Shown here: positions 44,190-53,950 of the stretch, one piece after another
How the letters are laid out: the number at the start of each line of letters is the position of its first letter
Numbering within the stretch: position 1 is the first letter of the stretch
NCBI RefSeq assembly: GCF_009930815.1
Contig: NZ_CP022222.1
Coordinates: 2,646,501-2,710,500, forward strand
Direction of reading: 5' to 3'
Length of the DNA: 64,000 nt
From: Bradyrhizobium sp. CCBAU 051011
GTDB lineage: Bacteria > Pseudomonadota > Alphaproteobacteria > Rhizobiales > Xanthobacteraceae
Program-made: the position numbers and the translations under genes
Notes under the pieces: generated by a model
Seen by the model: only the letters and a program-made list of their open reading frames with translations
Told to the model about the DNA's origin: nothing
Database searches by the model: none

Positions 44190-46037
44190 TCAGAGCGTCT
44201 TGAGGTATTCGATCAGCGCCTTCCGATCGCCCTCCGACAGCTCCGGCCCGATCACGCCCTTGATTTCCTTGTCCTTGTTGTAGTCCTTCCGGAATTCGTG
44301 GCCTCTGTTCGAGTTTCCGCGAATGGAGGTATCGAATAGAAATCCGTTCTTGATCGGATCGGTCTTGTAACCGAGCTTCACGGGGTCGTACTCGCGGCTG
44401 CCGAGGAAGAATTTCTTCGGTCGTTTCTCGGGGTCACCGAGCAGGTCGTCGATGGTCGGCACCGAGCCGTTGTGCAGATAGGGCGGCGTCGCCCAGACCC
44501 CGTTCAGCGGACGGACCTTGTAGGCCAGTTCACCGCGGAGTTCGTTCGGCATGTAACCGTCGATTCGTTTCCGCTCTGCTTCGCTGACTGGCGGCTTCTT
44601 CTGGTCGAAGCTGTAATTGACGGTCTTCTCGACCAGTTCGCCCAGCGCGAATGCGAAGCTGGGATTCTTGATGCCGAGATTTTCAGGCACCGCGACCGTA
44701 CGGGCCAGCATGTCGGCGGCCTGTGCGTCGTCGGTTCCGATATGCGAGATCGGAACGTTCTCGACCTTGAGGATCGCTTCGCCGGCCTCGTTCTTGGTCC
44801 ACCAGTCCTTGTTGTTGAAATCGTAGAACTCCGCGCTCGTCACCGGCGGCCGGTGACACTCCTGACAATGGGTCTTGTAGAGCCTGGCGCCCTCGTCGGC
44901 CAGTTTCTGGTCGATCGGCGGCAGGATGTTGCCCGGCCATTTCGGCGATTGCAGGCCGGAGAATCCGTCCTTCGCGTTCGGCGGCTTCTTGCCCTTTATC
45001 ATCATCTCCATGTCGTCGAGCGCCTTGATGTTGACGCTCGATTTGTAGAGTCCCTTCGACGGTTCGGTCAGATTGAGCTCCGCCGACACGCCGAGCGATT
45101 CGCCGGCGTTGCGCACCATCGGCTGCATGATGGAGCCGTTGTACTGCACCCAGTCGAACCACGGCGTGTTCCAGATCCGGGGGAAATGCACCGGCGCGGA
45201 GGAGCCGGCATAGTTTTCCGGCTTGTTCAGGTCGATGGAGAACACCTGATTGCCGATCCGGTTCAGCGCGTCGAGCCGTCCGTAACCCTCCAGAATGCTC
45301 TGGGAGGCGACGCGTTCTTCCAGATTCTTGACCCGCTTGTACTGCGCGAGCACCTGATCGAGCTGGGTCTTCAGCGTCTCGCGTTCGTCGACGGTGGAGT
45401 CCGGTCCCAGCACGGCGTCGGCGAAGCGGCTGAAGCGACCGGGCCACACCCGCGTCAGCAGGAGCGAGATGCCCATGCCCTGCTTCATCGCGAAGAGATT
45501 GGTGAGCGCCGGCCCACCGTCGATGACGACGGCGGTGCCGTTATAGGTGAGGCTGCCGGTGTGGCAGGCCGCGCAGGTCAGCCCGATGCCGTTCATCTCC
45601 TTCTTGTCGCGCGGATTCTTCCACGTCGCCCCGGTCGGGTCCAGCATCGGGGTGCCCTCCGCAAACCCGATCGGAAGCGCCGTCTTGCCCGGGATGATCG
45701 TGTCGGCAATGAAGCCGTAGCGATCGAGATAGGCGGGGTCGCTGAACAGGCCGGGCGAGGTGAACAAGAGCCAGGGAATCGTCGGCTGCTCCAGCGCCAT
45801 GAACCATTTATAGGGAAAGCCGAAGGTCCGCGTTCCCTGGTCGGCGTGATAGAACCAGCTCAGCGTTTCCTTATCGATCCCCTGGTCGAGCCAGACGGTT
45901 TTCTTCGGGGTCGGATGCTCCACGATCTTGACGTGAAGATTCTGCCAGGTCTTGGCGATGTCGTCCTTGAAGACCGCGTAACCGATGCCGACGACCGCCA
46001 GCGCGATCACGATTTTTGCAATCCTCCTGCCCCGCAT
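44190..46037 (-). CDS. Membrane-anchored di-haem cytochrome c (RoxA/RoxB- or peroxidase-like)
   Basis: 615 residues. An N-terminal hydrophobic helix (IAKIVIALAVVGIGYAVF) is an anchor or uncleaved signal. Two haem c sites are present, CAACH (about 154-158) and CQECH (about 397-401), spaced as in large di-haem proteins. The length, spacing and motifs such as PFDF-like WFDWVQYNGS and the late GVWATPPYLHNGSVPTIDDL resemble the RoxA/RoxB rubber oxygenases and related long di-haem peroxidase-like proteins rather than the 35-kDa CcpA. The PPYLHNGSV motif is a shared MauG/CcpA element. Reaction unknown. Confidence 0.8.
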   Translation of the reverse strand: MRGRRIAKIVIALAVVGIGYAVFKDDIAKTWQNLHVKIVEHPTPKKTVWLDQGIDKETLSWFYHADQGTRTFGFPYKWFMALEQPTIPWLLFTSPGLFSDPAYLDRYGFIADTIIPGKTALPIGFAEGTPMLDPTGATWKNPRDKKEMNGIGLTCAACHTGSLTYNGTAVVIDGGPALTNLFAMKQGMGISLLLTRVWPGRFSRFADAVLGPDSTVDERETLKTQLDQVLAQYKRVKNLEERVASQSILEGYGRLDALNRIGNQVFSIDLNKPENYAGSSAPVHFPRIWNTPWFDWVQYNGSIMQPMVRNAGESLGVSAELNLTEPSKGLYKSSVNIKALDDMEMMIKGKKPPNAKDGFSGLQSPKWPGNILPPIDQKLADEGARLYKTHCQECHRPPVTSAEFYDFNNKDWWTKNEAGEAILKVENVPISHIGTDDAQAADMLARTVAVPENLGIKNPSFAFALGELVEKTVNYSFDQKKPPVSEAERKRIDGYMPNELRGELAYKVRPLNGVWATPPYLHNGSVPTIDDLLGDPEKRPKKFFLGSREYDPVKLGYKTDPIKNGFLFDTSIRGNSNRGHEFRKDYNKDKEIKGVIGPELSEGDRKALIEYLKTL

Positions 46038-46274
46038 GGCCTGCCCCTTCCTAAAACCGCGCTGCTCGCGCGCAATATCGGTCTGTTATCAAAAAACGCC
46101 GCAAGGCGAATCACCCTCGGCGTGCGATTGAATATGATCCCATCTTATAGTGGCGTCATAGGTCTGTCCATAAATCCAGCTTCTTCGCGCTCGGGTGATT
46201 TTGATGGTTGGTCTCTCGGTCCGGCTTTTCCAGTATAAAGTGCCGATGATGCCATTGAATGTCAGCCAGATCAC

Positions 46275-46970
<696 letters not shown>

Positions 46971-47009
46971 CAGAGTTGCGCCGCGCGCCATCCTGGCTAC
47001 GATGTATCA

Positions 47010-47768
47010 ATGACAAAAATCCTGATCGTCAATCCGAACACGACCGCCGCGATGACCGAAACGATCGGCGCCGCCGCGCGCGCTGTCGCCGCATCCGGCA
47101 CCGAAATAATTGCCATGACCTCGGCGATGGGGCCGGTCTCGATCGAAGGCTATTACGACGAGGCGTTCGCCGTGCCCGGCCTGATCCAGGCGCTGATGAA
47201 TGCGCCGGACGCCGATGCGGCGATCGTCGCTTGTTTCGACGATACCGGGCTCGACGCCGCGCGGACCGCCGCGCCTTTTCCGGTGGTCGGCATTTGCGAG
47301 GCGGCGCTGGTGACGGCAGGCCAGATCGCCAAGCGCATCGTCGTCGTCACTACGCTGCCGCGCTCGATCGTGCCGCTGGAAGAGCTGGTGCGCCGCTACG
47401 GTTTTGCGGAGAGGGTGCAGGTCACCGCCTGCGACGTTGCGGTGCTCGATCTCGACAAGCCCGGCTCGGGTGCCGAAGCCAAGCTTGAAGCCGAGATTGC
47501 CCGCGCGCTCGACAAGGGTGCGGAAGCGATCGTGCTGGGCTGCGCCGGCATGGCCGATCTCTCGCAAAAACTGTCGCGGAAATTCGGCGTGCCCGTAGTC
47601 GATGGCGTGGCGGCGGCGGTGAAGCAGGCCGAAGCGTTGGCCGGGCTGAAGCTGACGACGTCGCGGCGCGGTTCTTATGCGTCGCCGGGCGTGAAGAATT
47701 ACACAGGGCTCTTGGAACAATTCTCGCCGTCGGAGCCGTCATTGCGAGCGAAGCGAAGCAATCCATAG
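47010..47768 (+). CDS. Aspartate/glutamate racemase family (hydantoin-racemase-like)
   Basis: 252 residues. ILIVNPNTTAAMTETIG and the two catalytic Cys regions VACFDDTGLDAAR (about 74) and VLGCAGMADL (about 181) identify the Asp/Glu/hydantoin racemase superfamily. The last dozen codons (EPSLRAKRSNP) are read from a family B palindrome, which also supplies the stop, so the natural C-terminus has been replaced by repeat sequence. Confidence 0.85.
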   Translation: MTKILIVNPNTTAAMTETIGAAARAVAASGTEIIAMTSAMGPVSIEGYYDEAFAVPGLIQALMNAPDADAAIVACFDDTGLDAARTAAPFPVVGICEAALVTAGQIAKRIVVVTTLPRSIVPLEELVRRYGFAERVQVTACDVAVLDLDKPGSGAEAKLEAEIARALDKGAEAIVLGCAGMADLSQKLSRKFGVPVVDGVAAAVKQAEALAGLKLTTSRRGSYASPGVKNYTGLLEQFSPSEPSLRAKRSNP

Positions 47769-47849
47769 AACAGCGTTGGGATAGATGGATTGCTTCGTCG
47801 CTTGCGCTCCCTTGCGCAAACGCTTCGCGTTTGTCGCAGGCAATGACGG
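47736..47849. repeat. Palindromic intergenic repeat, family B, long subtype
   Basis: CCGTCATTGCGAGCGAAGCG at one end and GTCGCAGGCAATGACGG at the other. The insert CAAACGCTTCGCGTTTG also occurs, in the opposite sense, in the copy at 61648-61826. The 5' end lies inside the racemase gene. Confidence 0.85.
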
Positions 47850-47852
47850 TGG

Positions 47853-48635
47853 TCAGACCGATTGCGGCGCGCCGTAGATCTTGTCGCGCAGCCGCCGCAT
47901 GCCTGTTAGCCAGCGGTCGCGGTTGGAAGCCTTGCGCTGCATGTATTCGGCGACCTGCGGGTGCGACAGGATGAGGAAGCGTTCTTCCGCCATCGCCTCG
48001 ATCACCATGCGCGCCACTTCCGGCGGTTGCAGCACGCCGTCGACCCTTGCAGCGCTCGGGCCGGGCGTCGTCATGGCTGTCTGCACCGATTGCGGGCACA
48101 GCACGGAGACGCGGATGCCGCGGTCGCCATATTGAATGGCGAGATGCTCGGCGAGCGCCACCGCGGCGTTCTTGGTCACGCCGTAGGGCATCGAGTTCAG
48201 CGACGCCAGCAGGCCTGCGGCGGAAGCGGTGTTGAGGAGATAGCCGGAGCCGCGCGCCAGCATGCCGGGCACCAGCGCGCGCGCCGCGAATACATGGCTC
48301 ATGACATGAACACGCCAGCTCACGTCCCAGTCGGCATCCGACGCGGTCTCCTGGCCCTTGCGGGAAAGCCCGGCGTTGGAAAAGAACACGTCGACCGGAC
48401 CGTATTTGTCCTCCGCCGCAGCGATCAGCGCCTTGATGTCTTCCTCCAGTCCGACATCGGCCGTGATCGGCAGTCCGTCGATATCGCCCGCGACCTTGGC
48501 GAGCTTCTCGCGCGAGGTCTTGAGATCGGCGACCACGACACCGCGTGCTCCGGCCTCCGCATAAGCGCGCGCCACCGCTTCGCCAATGCCGCTGGCGGCT
48601 CCCGTGACGACACAGACCTTGCCCTTGACGTGCAT
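47853..48635 (-). CDS. Short-chain dehydrogenase/reductase (SDR)
   Basis: 260 residues. TGAASGIGEAVARAYAEAGA (about 11-30), D in VVADLKTSREK favouring NAD, NAG in FSNAGLSRKG, Ser in LNTASAAGL and YGVTK for Tyr/Lys. It is typical of SDRs in acyl or steroid catabolism. It lies 29 bases downstream of the reductase gene and is probably in one operon with it. Confidence 0.9.
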   Translation of the reverse strand: MHVKGKVCVVTGAASGIGEAVARAYAEAGARGVVVADLKTSREKLAKVAGDIDGLPITADVGLEEDIKALIAAAEDKYGPVDVFFSNAGLSRKGQETASDADWDVSWRVHVMSHVFAARALVPGMLARGSGYLLNTASAAGLLASLNSMPYGVTKNAAVALAEHLAIQYGDRGIRVSVLCPQSVQTAMTTPGPSAARVDGVLQPPEVARMVIEAMAEERFLILSHPQVAEYMQRKASNRDRWLTGMRRLRDKIYGAPQSV

Positions 48636-48664
48636 GATGCGGTTTCCCCTTGCTGTTCTCTGGC

Positions 48665-49633
48665 CTAGTACAGCCCCTTGTCGCGCGCCTGGCGGATGGT
48701 GAGCGCGCCCATCATGTCGAGCATCGGTGTCGAAAGTCCGGCGGCGCGCGCGAAGGCGGCGGGCGCGCGGACCAGCGCGTCGATCTCCATGGCGCGGCCG
48801 AGTTCGTAATCCTGCAGGATCGACGGCTTGTGATCCGGCGCCGGACCGGAGCGGGTCACGCGCTTGACCTCGGGAAAACAGCTTCGGGCTATGCTGTTGG
48901 CCTCGTCGAGCAGGCGCGGCACGATGTCGGCAAGGTCAGGATCATCGCGCACGGCGCGCGCGGTCTGCCCGGTCAGGAGGCAGAGAACCGACATCGACAT
49001 GTTGGTCAACAGCTTTGACCAGATCGTCTCCCTGATCTGCGCGACTTCGGGCGAGTCGATCGCGGCGGCGTTGAGCGCCATGCGCAGCTTTGCGGCTCGC
49101 TCGCTCTGGCGGTCGTCGCACTCGCCGATCAGCAGCCGGTTGCGCTCCGGCGAGAGGTTGGCGACCACGCCCGGCGCGACGACTTCGTTCGATGAAAACA
49201 CCACGCCGCCGACGATGCGCTCTTTCGGGATCGCTGCGCGCAGTCGCCCGGCCGGATCGAGGAAAGCCAGATCCGGCACCGGCGGATGTTTTGGCGAGAG
49301 CCCGATATCGTACCACCAGGGAATACCGTTCTGCGCAAAGACGACCGCAGTATCGTCGTCAAGCAGCGGCTGCAGGCCGGTAGCGAGGCTGGAGAGAGCT
49401 GTCGCCTTCAGCGTGCAGATAACAGCGTCCTGCCGGCCCAGCGCCGCGGGATCGCTCGATGCACGCACCTTCGCCTTGAACTCGCCATCTCCAACCCGCA
49501 GCGTCAGCCCGTTCGCTTTCACGGCATCCAGATGCGCACCCCGCATCACGCAGGAAACGTCATGGCCCGCCAGCGCGAGCCGCACCGCAAAATGGCTGCC
49601 GACGGCGCCCGCACCGAAAATGCAAATCCGCAT
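48665..49633 (-). CDS. 2-dehydropantoate 2-reductase family protein
   Basis: 322 residues. Rossmann motif IFGAGAVGSHFAVRLALAGH (about 4-23), FAQNGIPWWYDIG and the catalytic Lys in IWSKLLTNMSMSVLCLLT. It is a paralogue of the protein at 35486-36493. The C-terminal SILQDYELGRAMEIDALVRA is typical. Likely a promiscuous 2-oxo- or 2-hydroxy-acid reductase; true PanE function cannot be assigned. Confidence 0.88.
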   Translation of the reverse strand: MRICIFGAGAVGSHFAVRLALAGHDVSCVMRGAHLDAVKANGLTLRVGDGEFKAKVRASSDPAALGRQDAVICTLKATALSSLATGLQPLLDDDTAVVFAQNGIPWWYDIGLSPKHPPVPDLAFLDPAGRLRAAIPKERIVGGVVFSSNEVVAPGVVANLSPERNRLLIGECDDRQSERAAKLRMALNAAAIDSPEVAQIRETIWSKLLTNMSMSVLCLLTGQTARAVRDDPDLADIVPRLLDEANSIARSCFPEVKRVTRSGPAPDHKPSILQDYELGRAMEIDALVRAPAAFARAAGLSTPMLDMMGALTIRQARDKGLY

Positions 49634-49746
49634 GGATAGGAAATCCTGCTGGGGGAAATGGCCGTGCTAGTTTTCACAAGCCTTGATCGGGCGCAACCGG
49701 CTCGCCGCACAGGCTGGGTTGCGGCGCACGCGGCCTTGTCGGCGCG

Positions 49747-49772
49747 GGAACTTTTGGCATTCGGTCGGCGTT
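49747..49772 (+). promoter_or_regulatory. Consensus EcfG (general stress) promoter
   Basis: GGAAC (49747-49751), a 17-base spacer and CGTT (49769-49772), an exact match to the alphaproteobacterial EcfG consensus. It lies about 66 bases before the Spy-like start. Confidence 0.7.
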
Positions 49773-49837
49773 CGCCCACATGCCGTCAAGCTTGCGGCCT
49801 AGTGATAATGGGACATGCGACGATGAGGGGACGTGCC

Positions 49838-51220
49838 ATGTCAAGGATCGCCGTGGGAATTGCCGCCATTGTCTTCGCAACGGCGCTGTGCGTGGCGGAC
49901 TTCGCGATCGCGAAAGGAGGACATGGTGGTGGCCACGGCGGTGGTCGTGGCGGCGGCCATCATGGCGGCGGCCATCGCGGTGGCGGACATGGTCACGGCC
50001 ATCATTTCGGCGGGCGTCATCATGGCGGCCATTTTCACGGCAGGGCGCATCATCGTTCATTCAGGGCGCATCACCGTTCATTCTCTGCACACCGTTCATT
50101 CTCTGCACATCGCATGAACTTTGCCGGCAGCGGCCGCGCGCTGAATTCGCGCGCACTCGCCCGCAGCTATCGCCACACCGCTGCGCTGCATAGTCCCGCC
50201 ATGCGGGCCAGCGTGACCGCGGGCGCCGCACTGGCAGGGTGGCAATACGGGCGCGGCAGGGGTGGCGGCTGGTGGCGGCACGGCAATGGCGGGTACGGCT
50301 GGGTCGGGCCGCTGTTCTGGCCGTTCGCCTATTACGACATCTACGACTATACGCTTTGGGGACCGAATGTCGGCGCGCCGTTCTGGTACTATGGCTACGA
50401 CGATATTTATGCCGGCCTGTTCGGGCCCTACGACTATCAGGGCCTTACCGGCTACCTGCCGCCGCGCGGTTCTCCGGGCGGCGGACCGGACCGGCTGGCG
50501 CTGTTATGCGGTGAAGACAGCCGCGAAATCGCAGGGCTCCCGATCGACCTGATTGCGCAGACGATCGAACCGACCGAAGCGCAGCGCACAGCCCTCGACG
50601 ATCTTGCCAATGCGTCGGTGACATCTGCACAGAAGATCAAGGCGGCATGCCCGACGTCGATCGCGTTGACGGCGTCCGGCCGGCTGGCCTCGATGCAGCA
50701 GCGCATCGAGGCGATGATATCAGGTGTCGCGACCGTGCAGGCGCCACTGGACAGGTTTTACAGTCTTCTGAACGACGAGCAGAAAGCGCGGCTGAACGCC
50801 GTCGCTGAAGAACAGGAACGGAAAGCCGAAAGGCGCCGCAGCAGGTCCCTGGCGCGGCCCTGCGACGTCGCGCAATCATCGGCCCTGCAATGGCCGACCG
50901 AGGAAATCGATGCAAGGCTGCAGCCGACTGACGTGCAGCGCACCGGCCTGAAGGCCCTGCAGAACGCTAGCACCAAGGCCAGCGAGATGCTGAACGCATC
51001 ATGCCGGCCCGAAGAGGCCGCCACGCCGTCCGCGCGGCTCGCCGCCGCAGGCAAGCGGCTCGATGTCATGCTGCAGGCGGTCAAGCAGGTGCGCACCGCG
51101 CTTGATGACTTCTATGTCACCTTGAACGACGAGCAGAAGGCGCAGTTCGAGGCCATCGGCCCGCGGCGGACATCTTTCGCCGACAGGGCGGACATGATGC
51201 AACGGCGCAGCCGCCGCTAG
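49838..51220 (+). CDS. Exported His/Gly-rich protein with two Spy/LTXXQ repeats
   Basis: 460 residues. Signal peptide (IAVGIAAIVFATALCVADFA), then about 60 residues almost wholly Gly, His, Arg and Ser (metal-binding or disordered), a short Ala/Tyr/Trp-rich segment (WVGPLFWPFAYYDIYDYTLW) and two copies of a helical LTXXQ-like module, each with EPTEAQRTALDDL or QPTDVQRTGLKAL and ending FYSLLNDEQKARLNA or FYVTLNDEQKAQFEA. This resembles Spy/CpxP periplasmic chaperones duplicated in tandem. GAGGGG precedes the ATG; the frame extends upstream but is not needed. The stress promoter fits the role. Confidence 0.8.
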   Translation: MSRIAVGIAAIVFATALCVADFAIAKGGHGGGHGGGRGGGHHGGGHRGGGHGHGHHFGGRHHGGHFHGRAHHRSFRAHHRSFSAHRSFSAHRMNFAGSGRALNSRALARSYRHTAALHSPAMRASVTAGAALAGWQYGRGRGGGWWRHGNGGYGWVGPLFWPFAYYDIYDYTLWGPNVGAPFWYYGYDDIYAGLFGPYDYQGLTGYLPPRGSPGGGPDRLALLCGEDSREIAGLPIDLIAQTIEPTEAQRTALDDLANASVTSAQKIKAACPTSIALTASGRLASMQQRIEAMISGVATVQAPLDRFYSLLNDEQKARLNAVAEEQERKAERRRSRSLARPCDVAQSSALQWPTEEIDARLQPTDVQRTGLKALQNASTKASEMLNASCRPEEAATPSARLAAAGKRLDVMLQAVKQVRTALDDFYVTLNDEQKAQFEAIGPRRTSFADRADMMQRRSRR

Positions 51221-51297
51221 TTCGGAGGCGGTGACAACGCCTGCGATCCCGGCCTATGGTTCGGCATAACAACATGCCCAACAAAAGAGGCCGCCGA

Positions 51298-52098
51298 ATG
51301 ACTGCCAATCCGGTTCTGTGGAATCTCGACGCGCGCGGCGTCGCCACCGTCACGCTAAATCGCCCCGAGGTGAACAATGCCTATGACGCCGGGCTGATCG
51401 GCGGCGTGCTCGCGGCGATGGACGAGCTTGGCAGGAAGCCGAGCCTTCGCCTCGTGGTGCTGAAGGGCAATGGCAAGCATTTCCAGGCCGGTGCCGACCT
51501 GAAATGGATCAATGGCGTGCGGCCGAAATCAACGGAAGAGAACGAGGCGGTCTCGCGCGCGACGTTCGAAGCGGTGCAGCGGCTGAACACGCTGCCGATC
51601 CCGACGGTGGCGTTGGTGCAGGGTGGCTGCTTTGGCGGCGGCACGGGGGTGATCTCGGCCTGCGATGTCGTGATCGCCGCCGACAACGCGATGTTCTCGA
51701 TCACCGAAGTGCGCTGGGGCCTGACGGCTGCCATCATCATCCCACAACTCTGCGACGCCATCGGCGTCCGCCAGGTCCGCCGCTATGCACTGACCGGTGA
51801 ACGCTTTGGCGCGGAGGAGGCACGCCGTATCGGGCTGGTGCATGAAGTGGTGCCGCTGGCCGAGCTGGAGGCCGCGGGCGCCAAGGCGGTCGAGCAACTG
51901 CTTGCCAATGGCCCAGAAGCTTTGGCCGAAACCAAGCGGCTGGCGATGGAAAGTTCATTCGGTGGCATGAGCGTCGATGACGCGGCTTATGCGCGGCTGG
52001 TGAAGTTGCATTCCGCGCGGCGGCAGACCAGCGAGGCGTCCGAGGGGCTGGCGTCGTTTGCGGAGAAGCGGGCAGCGAATTGGGGGAAGGGCGCATAA
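51298..52098 (+). CDS. Enoyl-CoA hydratase/isomerase (methylglutaconyl-CoA hydratase-like)
   Basis: 266 residues of crotonase fold: VATVTLNRPEVNNAYDAGLI, oxyanion segments KHFQAGADLKWI and GGCFGGGTGVISACDVVIAA, and the FSITEVRWGLTAAIIIPQLC catalytic glutamate helix. The sequence is closest, from memory, to LiuC/AUH-type methylglutaconyl-CoA hydratases of leucine breakdown, but no other leucine genes are here. ATG 51298 has AAGAGG upstream. Confidence 0.85.
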   Translation: MTANPVLWNLDARGVATVTLNRPEVNNAYDAGLIGGVLAAMDELGRKPSLRLVVLKGNGKHFQAGADLKWINGVRPKSTEENEAVSRATFEAVQRLNTLPIPTVALVQGGCFGGGTGVISACDVVIAADNAMFSITEVRWGLTAAIIIPQLCDAIGVRQVRRYALTGERFGAEEARRIGLVHEVVPLAELEAAGAKAVEQLLANGPEALAETKRLAMESSFGGMSVDDAAYARLVKLHSARRQTSEASEGLASFAEKRAANWGKGA

Positions 52099-52144
52099 GC
52101 TCAATCTCACGCGCTGTATGATGTCCATTGCAGGAGTATCGGAT

Positions 52145-52951
52145 TTGCCATCCAAGCGAATCGCGATTGCCGGGCTGGGCGAGATCGGACGAACCGTGGC
52201 GCGCAAGCTGGCGGAGGGACTGCCGGGTCTTTCGCTCGCGGCCATCACGACGAGGGATCACGGGAAGGCGCAAGCCTGGCTCGATCGCGAAGGCTTCTCC
52301 TGCCCGCTGGTTACGCTCGATGAGATACCCGCTCACTCCGACCTCGTTGTCGAATGTGCGCCGGCAGCGATCCTCGATCAGATCTGCCGGCCGATGCTGA
52401 GCGCCGGCAAGCAGGTCATGGTGCTGAGCGCCAGCGCGCTGCTACCGCGTTCCGATCTCGTCGATCTGGCGCGGGCGCATGGCGGTCAGATCATCGTGCC
52501 GACCGGTGCGCTGATCGGCTTCGATGCGGTTTCGGCCGCCGCCGAAGGCACGATCCATTCGGTGCAGATGGTTACGCGCAAGCCGCCGAAGGGGCTTGCC
52601 GGGGCGCCTTACCTGATCGAGAACCGGATTTCGGTGGAGGGGCTGACATCCGCTCTCTGCGTGTTCAAGGGCTCGGCGCGCGATGCGGCTGCCGCCTTTC
52701 CCGCCAACGTCAATGTCGTGGCGGCATTATCGCTGGCCGGCATCGGTCCCGACCGAACCACGATCGAAATCTGGGCCGATCCGGCCGTGACGCGGAATTG
52801 CCACCAGATCAGGGTCGAATCCGACTCGGCGTCGTTTTCGATGTCGATCGAGAACGTGCCGTCGGAAAATCCGAGGACGGGCCGCATCACCGCACTCTCG
52901 GTGATCGCGGCGCTGCGCAAGCTGACCTCGCCGCTGCAGGTCGGAACGTAA
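52145..52951 (+). CDS. Aspartate dehydrogenase family protein
   Basis: 268 residues from TTG 52145 (GGAG 8 bases before); ATG 52118 would add 9 codons. RIAIAGLGEIGRTVARKLAE is the Rossmann motif, VVECAPAAILDQICRPML and VPTGALIGFDAVSAAAEGTI follow the NadX-type L-aspartate dehydrogenase layout, with NVNVVAALSLAGIGPDRTTI in the C-domain. The type reaction converts aspartate to iminoaspartate with NAD(P). No other NAD-synthesis genes are near. Confidence 0.82.
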   Translation: MPSKRIAIAGLGEIGRTVARKLAEGLPGLSLAAITTRDHGKAQAWLDREGFSCPLVTLDEIPAHSDLVVECAPAAILDQICRPMLSAGKQVMVLSASALLPRSDLVDLARAHGGQIIVPTGALIGFDAVSAAAEGTIHSVQMVTRKPPKGLAGAPYLIENRISVEGLTSALCVFKGSARDAAAAFPANVNVVAALSLAGIGPDRTTIEIWADPAVTRNCHQIRVESDSASFSMSIENVPSENPRTGRITALSVIAALRKLTSPLQVGT

Positions 52952-52959
52952 TCCCTTTT

Positions 52960-53844
52960 CTACAGCGCCGGCGCTAGCGCGCGCTTCAATTGCTGTAGCA
53001 GCGCCTGCACGGCGGCGGCGTTGACCCGTCGTTCGGGAATAGCCGCCTTGACCCACAGCTCGGGAATTACAAATTCCGGCAGCACGGCCTGCAACGTGCC
53101 GTTGCTCAGCGCGTCCGCAACGAGATAGTGCGAGATCAAGGCAATACCATTGCCTGCAACCGCGCTCTTCACCAGCACGTGGCCTTCGTTCGAACTCAAC
53201 AGCGGGCGCACCTGGATGCTGGTTCGGCCACGCGGGCCGTCAAAAGTCCATTCCGATCCGGTGGGCAGAAAGCTCAGGCACTGATGATCGACCAACTCGC
53301 GCGGATGCCGCGGCACGCCATGCTCGGCGAGATAGGCCGGCGAGGCGCACAGCAATCGCTTGAGCGAACAGAGCGGCTCGTCAACGACGCCGCCGCATGA
53401 ATGCGGGAATGCGCCGATGGCGATGTCGAATCCTTCCGTCACTGGATCGACCGGGCGGTCGATCAGCACGATCTCAAGCTTCAGCCGCCGGTTTTGGGTC
53501 TGGAAGGCGCTGAACACATCGGCAAGCCGGGCGATGGTGAGCGAGGTCGGGGCCTTGATGCGGAGGTGATCGACCAGATCGCTGTCCTTCTCGCCCATGC
53601 GCGCGAGCAGGTCGCCGACGTCGGCCACCACGCCGCGGGCGCGATGCAGATAGCGTTGACCCGCCTCCGTCAATCGCAACTGGCGGGTCGAGCGTCGGAA
53701 CAGCGCGATGCCGATCTGGGCTTCGAGCTGCGTGACCCGCTTGGACACCACCGAGGTCGAAACATGGAGCTTGCGGGCCGCGGCCGAAAAGCCGCCAGCC
53801 TCGGCCGAGGCCAAAAAGGCCTGAAGGTTGGTGAGCGTATCCAT
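52960..53844 (-). CDS. LysR family transcriptional regulator
   Basis: 294 residues. The winged helix-turn-helix at the N-terminus (LQAFLASAEAGGFSAAARKL then VSTSVVSKRVTQLEAQIGIA) and the ligand-binding domain (from about 90, IARLADVFSAFQTQNRRLKL) are complete. It is divergent from the FAD oxidoreductase/ABC operon with 106 bases between, the usual place for a LysR target promoter. Confidence 0.93.
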   Translation of the reverse strand: MDTLTNLQAFLASAEAGGFSAAARKLHVSTSVVSKRVTQLEAQIGIALFRRSTRQLRLTEAGQRYLHRARGVVADVGDLLARMGEKDSDLVDHLRIKAPTSLTIARLADVFSAFQTQNRRLKLEIVLIDRPVDPVTEGFDIAIGAFPHSCGGVVDEPLCSLKRLLCASPAYLAEHGVPRHPRELVDHQCLSFLPTGSEWTFDGPRGRTSIQVRPLLSSNEGHVLVKSAVAGNGIALISHYLVADALSNGTLQAVLPEFVIPELWVKAAIPERRVNAAAVQALLQQLKRALAPAL

Positions 53845-53950
53845 CCACTTTTCACGATTCGAGAAAGCTGATCGCGCAATTTGCTGGATTGTAGTCTGTT
53901 GCGCATCAATTCATAGTGCCGGCAACAAAACCAGGGACGGAAAGCCACCA

